DNA of 57,199 bases. It comes from a virus. Positions 49,514 to 57,199 of the stretch are shown piece after piece (within the stretch, counting starts at the first letter, position 1; every line of letters starts with the position of its first letter). Made by a program: the position numbers and the translations under genes. The DNA is taken from positions 1-57,199 of IMG/VR virus record IMGVR_UViG_3300030090_002105; one strand, written 5' to 3'. Under the pieces are notes generated by a model. It was not told the origin of the DNA, made no database searches, and was given only the letters and a program-made list of their open reading frames with translations.

Positions 49514-49894
49514 CTAGTACCACTCAATCATCATATGAACATGCGCTTTACCAGCAGGAGTTCCGCCAGTAGGAGCATTAAACGTGATGTGAATATCGGT
49601 ATCAGCAGGAAGAGCATCAAGAACAAGGTCAGCTGCAGTGTCAGTTAGACGCTGCTGATCTCCATCAGCAAGGGTTCCAAGACCCATGTTGACATACTCA
49701 GCAGTTCCCGCAGAAGAACCAAGCTCAATAATAGCTTCCGTAGTCGTATTCGTAAAAGTTTCGATAGCTTCAACTTCAATCTCTTTGATGCTACCTTGTT
49801 TTCCCGAAGGACCACGCATAACCATCGCTTCACCCCCCGCACCAAAATCATGGTAATAGCTATATGCATAAGGACGTGGATCGCTGTAACTCAT
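49514..49894 (-). CDS. capsid decoration/stabilisation candidate
   Basis: 126 residues, rich in Gly/Thr/Ala and beta-strands: QGSIKEIEVEAIETFTNTTT, LGTLADGDQQRLTDTAADLV, IHITFNAPTGGTPAGKAHVH. It follows the major capsid gene by a 12-base gap (downstream in transcription). Size, composition and order fit a head decoration protein, but no specific motif proves this. Confidence 0.6.
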   Translation of the reverse strand: MSYSDPRPYAYSYYHDFGAGGEAMVMRGPSGKQGSIKEIEVEAIETFTNTTTEAIIELGSSAGTAEYVNMGLGTLADGDQQRLTDTAADLVLDALPADTDIHITFNAPTGGTPAGKAHVHMMIEWY

Positions 49895-49906
49895 AACAAT
49901 TTCTCC

Positions 49907-50872
49907 TTATGATTGGCTATCCCAAATCACAACGCGTGACTGGGCAGCTTGAGTGTGAACGAGGCCAAAGCCTCCCAAATAATACCACGCAATACCACGG
50001 TCCCTTCCGAAGTCGCCAGGAATTTTCCCACGAATTTCTTCAGGAACAGCGATAGCTTCAGCAACAGTATCTTCACCAAAGAACAGGCACCAATCGGACT
50101 TGCCGTTGGACCATGCACTAGATGAAGTACCAAGAGCTGCGGCACCCTTGTGAGTCTGCTCAACAAAACGCACACCTTCATAACGGCCAATTTCGCCATT
50201 CATGATCATCTGGAAACCAGCATCAATGTACTGCTTGATTCCTTCCAAATCATTTTTAAGAGTGCGGTACGTTGAAGGACGAGAGATAGAGTAATAATCA
50301 TCATCAGCATAAGCCGGGATGTTACGCTCTTTCATTACGTCCACAATTAACTTAACATGCTCTTTACCAAGAGCAACATTGTTAACTGTTGCAGATGCAC
50401 CGTTTTCAGTAACTACCAAAGAAGTCGTACTCGTTCCTGCGGTAGGAGTGACACGCACTTTCGCGGCGTCAAACTGTGCAGCAGCAAGATTATCGAATCC
50501 TTTAGTAGCATCGTTTTTCAGCACTTTCCTGATAACTTCGGCCACAGGCTGCTCAGAGAGATCATCTAACTTACCAGTATACGGCACACTGTTACCAGCT
50601 TCCGTAATGGTCATGGTTCCCTGAGAAATAGTGAACGAGGTTTCTGGGATCGTACTTGTTTCAGTCAGCGTGGTGCCCTGAGTGGCAACATCGCTGTACA
50701 CGTTCCAGTGGAATGTATCACCTCGGTGAAGACCCTGATGCGCTGCGTCTTTAACATCGCAGAACTGACGGAACTTTACCATCGGCTGAACTGCCATGCG
50801 AAGCAGGCGGCTCAGATTGTCAGCATACATATAACCACCAGAGGTGTTAACTGACCATACTTGTCCAGCCAT
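49907..50872 (-). CDS. major capsid protein
   Basis: 321 residues. Resembles the N4-gp56/HK97-fold capsid group: N-terminal MYADNLSRLLRMAVQPMVKF then FRQFCDVKDAAHQGLHRGDTF, TMTITEAGNSVPYTGKLDDL, DYYSISRPSTYRTLKNDLEG and the C-terminal WYYLGGFGLVHTQAAQSRVV. It lies directly after the scaffold-like gene and the portal, in standard head-gene order. Main shell protein of the virion. Confidence 0.87.
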   Translation of the reverse strand: MAGQVWSVNTSGGYMYADNLSRLLRMAVQPMVKFRQFCDVKDAAHQGLHRGDTFHWNVYSDVATQGTTLTETSTIPETSFTISQGTMTITEAGNSVPYTGKLDDLSEQPVAEVIRKVLKNDATKGFDNLAAAQFDAAKVRVTPTAGTSTTSLVVTENGASATVNNVALGKEHVKLIVDVMKERNIPAYADDDYYSISRPSTYRTLKNDLEGIKQYIDAGFQMIMNGEIGRYEGVRFVEQTHKGAAALGTSSSAWSNGKSDWCLFFGEDTVAEAIAVPEEIRGKIPGDFGRDRGIAWYYLGGFGLVHTQAAQSRVVIWDSQS

Positions 50873-50890
50873 AATTAACCTCCAAAAGAG

Positions 50891-51883
50891 TTATATAGTT
50901 TGGCCTCTAGCTTTACGCATTTCTGCAACAATCTCAGAAGGTGTCAAAGGAACACTTTCTTTTGAACTGTTAGCTGAAGCTCTAACTGATTTAGGTTGTC
51001 TCACAATTTTTTTCTTGCGATTAAACCTTCCATTTGATTCAAGACTAATTCCAACCCACTCACGAGTATACTCAGCAGCTGCATTAATAATCTGCGACGG
51101 TGTCCAATCAGGATTCTCCTGCGTCAGGGTAATCGTCTTCCTATCTGCAATCGCTCTAAGCTCTTCAGACTCAGCAATATCAGGATAGTCTTCATTAAAA
51201 GATTTAACTGCATCTTCTAATTCAGCCTGATAAGCTGCTCTCTGAATATGCTCTTGCTCTGCTTTTTTTCTTGCTTCATGAGATACAATAGCTTGATTTA
51301 CAACCTCTTGTATGTTCTGGGTAGCGTTTCCGCGCCCACTACTTGCCAAGGTTCTGAGTAATTTAGCAGCCTCCACTGCGTCATCTTGGAATAATGCTTC
51401 ATGATATTTTTCGACAATATCGTCAACATCACTAACTTCTTCCTCTTTCTCAACGTCCTGACCAGATGGTTGAGATTTTAATTTTTCAAATTGTTCTTGT
51501 AACTGCTGCTCTCTATACAAAAGCTCGCGCTCTTTTACTGCAGCAGCTTGAAATTTTTCTTGAGAAGCTTTATCTTTTTGATGAGAAGACTTTAAAGAAT
51601 CAAACGAAACATCTACTTCTTCGCCATTAACCTTTATTTTTGTAAGCCATTTTTCTCCATCATGCCAAACCGGGGCTTCTGGAGTATCTTCTAAAACTTC
51701 TTGAACATCTTCAACACCTTCTTCTTCCCTTCTCCTGTTGTAGATTTCTTCTAAAGCTTTTTCTCTAGCAGAAAGAGGGTTGACTGGGGTGGTTATATCT
51801 TCTTCGGTTTGCGTTTCCGTTACTTCTTCTGTTACTACAACATCTTCTGATTCTAACGCATCCTCTTGGGTAGCGTTTTCCAT
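50891..51883 (-). CDS. scaffold protein
   Basis: 330 residues, strongly acidic N terminus (EVTETQTEEDITTP), long coiled-coil middle (KDKASQEKFQAAAVKERELL; EEEVSDVDDIVEKYHEALFQ), basic C terminus (NRKKKIVRQPKSVRAS). Low hydrophobicity. Scaffold proteins assemble the prohead and are removed before packaging. Gene order portal-small gene-scaffold-capsid supports the call. Confidence 0.78.
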   Translation of the reverse strand: MENATQEDALESEDVVVTEEVTETQTEEDITTPVNPLSAREKALEEIYNRRREEEGVEDVQEVLEDTPEAPVWHDGEKWLTKIKVNGEEVDVSFDSLKSSHQKDKASQEKFQAAAVKERELLYREQQLQEQFEKLKSQPSGQDVEKEEEVSDVDDIVEKYHEALFQDDAVEAAKLLRTLASSGRGNATQNIQEVVNQAIVSHEARKKAEQEHIQRAAYQAELEDAVKSFNEDYPDIAESEELRAIADRKTITLTQENPDWTPSQIINAAAEYTREWVGISLESNGRFNRKKKIVRQPKSVRASANSSKESVPLTPSEIVAEMRKARGQTI

Positions 51884-51895
51884 ATTAGTATCTCC

Positions 51896-52231
51896 TTATG
51901 GTTCTAAATCACCAGAAGATTTATATTTCGCAATCTTATCAGCATTGTCCCCTTCTTGTATAACGCTATCAAACCACTTAAGCGATTTTAAAGGTGTTGA
52001 GAGATCAGAAATAATCTTCCGGTACTCTTTTAACTCCTCTTCTTGGGAGCCGTTAAATCCATTGAGCCCAATCTTTTCTAAATTATCTATGCCTTGTCTA
52101 TACTGAACTAAAGCCTTTTTTAGTATTGTTTGCCCAACAGAAGTATTTAAAAAATCTCTAGTAGCGTGTCCTATTCTAATTCGTTTTACTAGATCATCAA
52201 TCCCGATTTCACGGGGATCATAATATTCCAT
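51896..52231 (-). CDS. small head-region protein, 111 residues
   Basis: MEYYDPREIGIDDLVKRIRI, then helical segments (TILKKALVQYRQGIDNLEKI, EELKEYRKIISDLSTPLKSL). Two bases from the portal stop, upstream of the scaffold. No family recognised; small helical proteins in this slot are often scaffold or head-completion partners. Inferred. Confidence 0.55.
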   Translation of the reverse strand: MEYYDPREIGIDDLVKRIRIGHATRDFLNTSVGQTILKKALVQYRQGIDNLEKIGLNGFNGSQEEELKEYRKIISDLSTPLKSLKWFDSVIQEGDNADKIAKYKSSGDLEP

Positions 52232-52232
52232 A

Positions 52233-54416
52233 TTATCCTACTGCATAAGGTATTTGATTGTAATCATTTCTAGCCATAACACCAACATCACCCTCGGCAA
52301 CCATTTCTTCTTGCCTAGATATTTCAGCGTCAGCTATTTGATTAATCAAAGCCTCTCGTTGTAACATTAATTCCGCCCTTCTTGTAGCTACATCTTCTTG
52401 TTTAAGTTGAAGATCAAGATTCTTAATCTGACCTTCCATCTCTTTCATTCTAATTTGAGCACCATACTTCATATTAGCCGTTTCAAGGTTGCCTTGCTGT
52501 TTCATTTCTTCTATACGAACCCTGTTATCAAGCTTTCCTTGTTCGCCTTGTATGTAAGATTGCATCTCCTGCATCTGAGCCATAAGCTCTGCAACTTGTG
52601 GGTCCTCTTCCATCTTAACAAATCTTTCACCATCTTTGTATCCAAGCTGCCCAAACACTTCTTTAACAACTTCTGGAACATTTAAACTTTGAGCAAAGCC
52701 AGGAAGTTCTCCAAGCATCTGGATACCAGACACAAGATTTTGAACTCTTCTTAATGGGTCTGTTGCGCTAATGCCTACATTAACTTTAAGAAGAACTTCA
52801 TACTTTAGAAGATCATCTACAGAGCCTTGGTATTTTTCGTTAACTTGAGCAGCTGCATCTCCAGCCAGCTCAAGAATAACTGCATCAGTTTCATAATACT
52901 GTTCAAGCCGCATCAGCTGCTTAAGTACACGCTCCACCCATGTCTCTGAAAAGGTCCTTAAAACATATTCAGTAACTGTTCCACTATTACTTGCCATGAG
53001 AGACATACCACCAACGGTCTCGTTGAGTGATCGCGCACCCTGTACCGTCGAGGTTGAGAAGTTGCCTTGCAACTCATCAAAGTCCATGTTGATTCTGTCT
53101 TGCTCAGCATATGCAGAACCAGTTACATCTCTTGTATCTATAACCCTTACATCAGCATCTGGATCATCCATCTCAACCGCGCCGCCAGGTACAGAACGAA
53201 ACAAAGCGTCAAGATCAATGTTTCTATCTCTTCTTATATGGTATCTTTTGTTCATTGCAAGACGAACATTATCAAACCTCTGATTCCATATATCATTAGC
53301 AGCGGCCTGAAGCTCTTGCGTTAACTCTACAGTACCTGCTGGATAAATTCTATGAGACTCTACATTAGTATATCCCATAACATAAGGGCGCTCTCCATTC
53401 CTAAGCCACGGGTATACTTCTTGCAATGGCGTGGGAGTTGAAAGCATTGCATCAGTACCAACTGTAAAATAACACCAATCTATGCCTTCTTTTTTAATAA
53501 TATTTTTATGTATAAATACAATTTTATAAGAGTCTGTTTCTCCATACCCAGCTTCATTATCAAGCCTATCTTCTCTTGGCTCGTCTCTAACTAATCTAGT
53601 AGAGTTGTCTTTATCGTCTGAATCAGCAGCTAAAAGCTCTCCAATAGGAACATCAAACCATTCACCTTCTTTAATTTTTTGTTGTACATCTTGAATATAC
53701 ATTGGAATAATGTGTATTATATAAGGACTACTTTCAATAGGATCATGCCAATCAGCCGCTGGATCAATTCTAATATTTTCTGGAGAAATAAGATCAATAA
53801 CCGGTTTATCTTTTATAGATGTTTTTTGAGTAGATAAAATAGGATTGCCTTCTTCATCCATTATAGCTTTATTTTTGCTATCTACACTAATGTAAGATTC
53901 TTCCTGCTCTTCGTAATCCCAATATTGATGACTTACACAGACACCCTGAACAGCAGCGTCTTGAAGAGCTGCAGACATTGTTTGAAACCAAGGAACTGTA
54001 TTAGTTAATCTATATTGCATTATAGATTGTGATACAGAAGCTGCTGCAACCTGCTCCATATCATTAGGATTTCTTGGCTGAACACTTACAACATCTTCAT
54101 TTGTAAAGAAAGCAACAGCCATTGCTGACTGTAAATTTCTTACTGCTGTTCTAGTTTTTGGCCTAAAAAATCTTGATCTTTTTTCGTAAGCTCCCGTATT
54201 ATACTTAGAGCCAGGAGGATGCTGGCTATTAAATAAAGATATACTTTTTTCCCACTGCTCTCTAAGATTTGAGTCAACCCAGTCACTAGACTCATCATAA
54301 GCTTCACGAGCAATACGCAGCCAAAAATTTTCTCCTATAACAGAGTTATTATCCATTTGTTCAATAGATTCATTTTCTGAACCTTCTGTTGGCGGCTGCG
54401 GTTTAATTCTGCTCAT
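52233..54416 (-). CDS. portal protein
   Basis: 727 residues. N-terminal REAYDESSDWVDSNLREQWE, KRSRFFRPKTRTAVRNLQSA, VVSVQPRNPNDMEQVAAASV; middle LISPENIRIDPAADWHDPIE and ELQAAANDIWNQRFDNVRLA; C-terminal long coiled coil (KLDNRVRIEEMKQQGNLETA). These are the portal signatures of large podovirus-type portals: a 12-mer ring at the vertex for DNA passage. First of the head genes, followed by scaffold and capsid. Coil tail may form a barrel. Confidence 0.9.
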   Translation of the reverse strand: MSRIKPQPPTEGSENESIEQMDNNSVIGENFWLRIAREAYDESSDWVDSNLREQWEKSISLFNSQHPPGSKYNTGAYEKRSRFFRPKTRTAVRNLQSAMAVAFFTNEDVVSVQPRNPNDMEQVAAASVSQSIMQYRLTNTVPWFQTMSAALQDAAVQGVCVSHQYWDYEEQEESYISVDSKNKAIMDEEGNPILSTQKTSIKDKPVIDLISPENIRIDPAADWHDPIESSPYIIHIIPMYIQDVQQKIKEGEWFDVPIGELLAADSDDKDNSTRLVRDEPREDRLDNEAGYGETDSYKIVFIHKNIIKKEGIDWCYFTVGTDAMLSTPTPLQEVYPWLRNGERPYVMGYTNVESHRIYPAGTVELTQELQAAANDIWNQRFDNVRLAMNKRYHIRRDRNIDLDALFRSVPGGAVEMDDPDADVRVIDTRDVTGSAYAEQDRINMDFDELQGNFSTSTVQGARSLNETVGGMSLMASNSGTVTEYVLRTFSETWVERVLKQLMRLEQYYETDAVILELAGDAAAQVNEKYQGSVDDLLKYEVLLKVNVGISATDPLRRVQNLVSGIQMLGELPGFAQSLNVPEVVKEVFGQLGYKDGERFVKMEEDPQVAELMAQMQEMQSYIQGEQGKLDNRVRIEEMKQQGNLETANMKYGAQIRMKEMEGQIKNLDLQLKQEDVATRRAELMLQREALINQIADAEISRQEEMVAEGDVGVMARNDYNQIPYAVG

Positions 54417-54748
54417 TAACTATATTCTCCGTTTAACTTTCCTTTGTGATCCATTTTTAAATCACTATACAAAGTATCATTAAACTCCCCTCTTTTTTGT
54501 CTAAATCTTTCTAGTATTTCTCCTCCAGCCATAACAACCATTTTGTAATCATTATCTATTTTATCAGAATGAAGAACAAATCCCCAATTACCTGAAAGTC
54601 TCATAGACTTAACAGCAACAATTCCATCCATTACATTAACTGCCCAAAGCCATCCTGGATATTTTTCTTCTAATTTTTCTGCAACATTTTTTGCCAAAGT
54701 ATGATCAGTTGCTTTAAATATACTAGATTTTTCAACATCAAAATGCAT
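54416..54748 (-). CDS. hypothetical protein, 110 residues
   Basis: MHFDVEKSSIFKATDHTLAK, NVAEKLEEKYPGWLWAVNVM, GNWGFVLHSDKIDNDYKMVV and AGGEILERFRQKRGEFNDT. Shares the stop/start base with portal (TAATG-type). Compact alpha/beta protein of a type seen next to portal genes in aquatic phages (recalled). Function unknown. Confidence 0.6.
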   Translation of the reverse strand: MHFDVEKSSIFKATDHTLAKNVAEKLEEKYPGWLWAVNVMDGIVAVKSMRLSGNWGFVLHSDKIDNDYKMVVMAGGEILERFRQKRGEFNDTLYSDLKMDHKGKLNGEYS

Positions 54749-54900
54749 TACTTTTTTCCCTTAACTTTTCTTTCTTGAGAATAAAAAACTCTATTTCCAT
54801 TATTAAATATATACATTGGCTTTGGAGCATTAAGAGATGGATCAACTTTATAACACTCTTCAGACCAGCTAATTTTTTTTTCTTTATTACTGTTATTCAT
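54748..54900 (-). CDS. 50-residue hypothetical protein
   Basis: MNNSNKEKKISWSEECYKVD then PSLNAPKPMYIFNNGNRVFY and a Lys-rich end. TAATG overlap with the 110-residue gene start and shared base with the upstream stop, so translationally coupled. Hydrophilic, with no TM or signal. Too short for usual cut-offs. Confidence 0.6.
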   Translation of the reverse strand: MNNSNKEKKISWSEECYKVDPSLNAPKPMYIFNNGNRVFYSQERKVKGKK

Positions 54901-55403
54901 TATATCAAAGTTATAGTTGCTATAAATTTAGGATCACGTTCTATTGGATACTCTGGATCATATGGGGTCAAAACTAAGTTGTTAGCAGAATCAATCGTAA
55001 ACGTATATGTAACTCCTGCTGTTGGGCTTGATGTTCCTGCATCCCAATTGCCGGAATAAGCGGCCCAAGTTGCGCTTGTTTCGTACCAAGCCGATCCAAC
55101 ACTAAGCCCAGTCAACGATCCAACTGCGGGAGTTATAATATGACCAGTAGTTGCTGTTAAATCTTTTCCGGTAAGGGTAAGGCTTGCGCTTGGAACTGGA
55201 GTTAAAACAAGCCTAATTAAATCAGGAGCAGTTGTTGTAAAAGTTAAAGTTCCATTATCTGGTGATATCATTACTCCTGTAGTTGATATAGGAGTTTTTC
55301 CAGATAGGGTTAATGACGCTACACTAGGGTAAAAAAATTCGTCACCCCAATTGTAACTAACAGTATTCCAATTACCTGTTTCACTAGCCCAAGTGAGTGC
55401 CAT
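54900..55403 (-). CDS. beta-rich structural protein, 167 residues
   Basis: MALTWASETGNWNTVSYNWG, then two similar repeats: SVASLTLSGKTPISTTGVMI and SASLTLTGKDLTATTGHIIT (each LTLxGKxxxxTTGxxIxP). Internal duplication of a beta-sheet unit, as in fibre-associated proteins. The middle Trp/Tyr-rich SAWYETSATWAAYSGNW is unusual. Placed between the fibre-like 217-residue gene and portal-side genes. Confidence 0.6.
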   Translation of the reverse strand: MALTWASETGNWNTVSYNWGDEFFYPSVASLTLSGKTPISTTGVMISPDNGTLTFTTTAPDLIRLVLTPVPSASLTLTGKDLTATTGHIITPAVGSLTGLSVGSAWYETSATWAAYSGNWDAGTSSPTAGVTYTFTIDSANNLVLTPYDPEYPIERDPKFIATITLI

Positions 55404-56056
55404 TACAAGTATCTAACGTGATATGGGTCTGCAACTGCGTCTGGTGCGGCAGGCCAATTCCAGTATGTTTTATCTACAATTCGATCTACTATGTGAGTAT
55501 CGGGTCCAATTGTTTCAACGCCTTCATCGTCGTATGTAGACAAATATCGCTCTTCCTGTACTTCGTGGTTCTGGAAATTTTTCACAGCCTGCACAGAAGC
55601 AAAGGCCTCAACGCCATTTTCAAGACTGTTGCCATGAGCGCGAACCTCGCTACGATACGTTGTCCATGCTTCTGGCATAGCAGTGCCACCGTCAGTAGCC
55701 CTAATTACCATCCAATCAGAAGGAGCAATTAATACGCCAACATTTGCTTTTATCTTTAAAATAAGGTCAGACTTAAGATCTTCTACATTCTTTTCTGTAG
55801 TGTCGTAAGTTAGTTCGTAGTAGTCAGGTCCTCCTGAAAAGGTTCCATCAGAATTTCTGCGGCTTTTCTTTTCAAAGTTTTCTGCGCCAGTATCGTAATA
55901 CCTAGAGTCTGGAGTAACAATCTCAAGAGAGTAAATTCCAATTGCCTCTAACTCTTCTGCTGTCCATGCTCTAAAAATATTAGATGGGTGTTTAATGCCA
56001 TCAACCGTTAAGGCGCGAGGCGTTTTTATTGTTCCGAGTGTTTCGCTATACCACAT
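55403..56056 (-). CDS. tail-fibre-associated protein, 217 residues
   Basis: MWYSETLGTIKTPRALTVDG, HPSNIFRAWTAEELEAIGIY, TYDTTEKNVEDLKSDLILKI and VIRATDGGTAMPEAWTTYRS. The pattern of an N-terminal fibre anchor, then LK..I...V...L.PSDW.VIR resembles a phage tail protein (DUF4376-like group, recalled). Two-base gap from the fibre fragment at 56059. Likely attached to the fibre or a chaperone for it. Confidence 0.6.
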   Translation of the reverse strand: MWYSETLGTIKTPRALTVDGIKHPSNIFRAWTAEELEAIGIYSLEIVTPDSRYYDTGAENFEKKSRRNSDGTFSGGPDYYELTYDTTEKNVEDLKSDLILKIKANVGVLIAPSDWMVIRATDGGTAMPEAWTTYRSEVRAHGNSLENGVEAFASVQAVKNFQNHEVQEERYLSTYDDEGVETIGPDTHIVDRIVDKTYWNWPAAPDAVADPYHVRYL

Positions 56057-56058
56057 AA

Positions 56059-57199
56059 TTACCTCGCGTTAGATGTCTTGAATGGTGATTCGGCAAAGGC
56101 CAAATAAAGGTACGTGTTTCCACTAGCATTGTAATCGCTACTGTTTCCTCTGAATTTAAAACCGTTGGAAAGAAGGTCAATGCCCGTGCCTTTTGCAGAG
56201 GTTCCGTTTCCTTCAGCGGCAGTTGAATCGGGCCATAAATACTTGTTTGATCCGTTGTCCGTGGAGGTGTCAAAACTGTTGTAACCAATTCGTTTATTAT
56301 CTACGATATATGAGTTACTACCGGCAGAAGAAATTCGTTTTATAAAAATAAAAGCAGGACGAAAACCTGTATACACAAAACTTCCATCTGCTGAACTATT
56401 TCCGGTGTAACTGCCTATCTTGCTGTAGCCTTCAACAGAGTGCCAACAATAAGCAATCATGCTATCTGTATTGCTTGGTCTTCCATTTGCAGCTGAAGAC
56501 GCACCTAAATTAAATATAGTAGATGATGGAGCATCTGGAAATGTATTTGAATCACTAGCAACTGCGGCAGTTGTATTTAAAAATAAAGTAAAATCAGCGC
56601 CACTAACTGCGTTATAAGTAGCCCAACCAAAAGTGGCTGATCTGTTTTTGCAAATAATTAATTCAGGAGCCTGACTCAAACCATGTGCAACTGTGGCAGA
56701 TGATCCTCCTGTTGCTGTATAAGAAACTATTGAAAAACCCGCATCACTATTTGTTCTTCTTGTGCAAGCATAAGTTGGATTAGTTCCATCTATACTTCCT
56801 GCACTTACTGATGTATTAGATGCGGCGGCTTTCCAGTTCCATGAAACCATATTACTGCTAGATGGATTTACGCCATCATCAGTACCAAGAGTAAATCCGT
56901 CACTGTCAAACGATTTTAAAGATTGTGCCTCCGTACCTTCTGCGCCAGTAGTATTTGGAAAAAGTTCTTTTGTTACTCCACGAACCGAGTCAAACACTCT
57001 ATGGTTGTATGTTAATTGTCTTGTCTTTATCCAAGTAAAGTCTGGCGAAAAATTTAAGCCGGTAACTGCGAGTTCCGAACCTGTTCCAGTGTAGAGTTTG
57101 GTATCAAAGTGCGCCGTGGGATCAGCAATGCTTGCACTAAGGTTATCGGAACAAACCGCTAAGTAACCAGACGGGACTGCATTGTCAAAATTACCTTTT
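56059..57199 (-). CDS. tail fibre, 5' end cut by window (paralogue or other end of the 1-1575 gene)
   Basis: Open frame runs from beyond base 57199 to stop at 56059 (no start in view). Shares KGNFDNAVPSGYLAVCSDNL and FDSVRG with the gene at 1-1575; aligned offset is exactly 56,622 over 577 bases. The unmatched C-terminal 188 residues contain SGADFTLFLNTTAAVASDSN, CWHSVEGYSKIGSYTGNSSA and a final TYLYLAFAESPFKTSNAR, giving the fibre end. Most likely the receptor-binding tip. Confidence 0.75.
   Translation of the reverse strand, partial: KGNFDNAVPSGYLAVCSDNLSASIADPTAHFDTKLYTGTGSELAVTGLNFSPDFTWIKTRQLTYNHRVFDSVRGVTKELFPNTTGAEGTEAQSLKSFDSDGFTLGTDDGVNPSSSNMVSWNWKAAASNTSVSAGSIDGTNPTYACTRRTNSDAGFSIVSYTATGGSSATVAHGLSQAPELIICKNRSATFGWATYNAVSGADFTLFLNTTAAVASDSNTFPDAPSSTIFNLGASSAANGRPSNTDSMIAYCWHSVEGYSKIGSYTGNSSADGSFVYTGFRPAFIFIKRISSAGSNSYIVDNKRIGYNSFDTSTDNGSNKYLWPDSTAAEGNGTSAKGTGIDLLSNGFKFRGNSSDYNASGNTYLYLAFAESPFKTSNAR
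56623..57199. repeat. terminal homologous block, partner of 1-577
   Basis: Bases 56,623-57,199 match 1-577 without net length change. The first ~220 bases and last ~78 are nearly or fully identical, the central ~280 are diverged (about half the residues differ). Both copies are in fibre coding sequence. Marks a circular join with a variable cassette or two recombining paralogues. Confidence 0.85.

Overview
This window is most of the genome of a tailed double-stranded DNA bacteriophage (Caudoviricetes). Evidence is a terminase large subunit, portal, scaffold-like protein, major capsid candidate, head-tail adaptor, nozzle-like tail protein, tail fibres and a phage-type replication/recombination set. 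I see no tail sheath, baseplate, tape measure, integrase, CI-like repressor or phage RNA polymerase. The adaptor + nozzle + giant injected-protein arrangement suggests a podovirus-like short tail (inference). Shine-Dalgarno sites are clear, transcription probably uses host polymerase, and a heptosyltransferase-type glycosyltransferase and a Lar-like protein hint at a Gram-negative host, probably aquatic. No close named relative can be assigned without a search.

Layout. (1) 1-12,062, minus strand: tail-fibre genes, envelope/lysis-type proteins, a run of very basic small proteins, and the packaging genes (TerL 8418-10082, TerS-like 11248-11706). (2) 12,063-12,890, non-coding divergent control region: late-type extended -10 promoter, a strongly foldable leader, an AT-rich element and three perfect DnaA boxes, which together look like a replication origin. 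(3) 12,891-30,914, plus strand: early/middle genes. Two long gene-poor, more GC-rich stretches (13,164-13,730 and 14,292-15,025) fold into many hairpins and carry a repeated loop with compensating stem changes; they are the best candidates here for an undescribed large structured RNA. Then come small unknown genes, a MoxR ATPase / VWA-metallopeptidase cassette, primase-helicase, nucleases, Rad52-like annealing protein, exonuclease, SSB, NinB, dUTPase and class II ribonucleotide reductase. (4) A plus-strand terminator at 31,003-31,035. (5) 30,975-57,199, minus strand: structural genes, read from high to low coordinates as fibre/tail proteins, portal, scaffold, capsid, adaptor, split nozzle, internal virion proteins, a transglycosylase and a 3,033-residue polyvalent ejection protein.

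The two window ends lie in homologous tail-fibre sequence: bases 1-577 align colinearly with 56,623-57,199, with near-identical flanks around a diverged centre. The molecule is therefore either circular/circularly permuted with a variable fibre locus at the join, or carries two paralogous fibre genes at which assembly stopped.

Working model: early transcription runs rightwards from the control region, making the structured RNA, recombination and nucleotide enzymes. Late transcription runs leftwards from the 12,168-12,178 promoter through the packaging genes and fibres and, if the molecule is circular, on through the capsid genes to the giant protein, meeting the early terminator near 31 kb.
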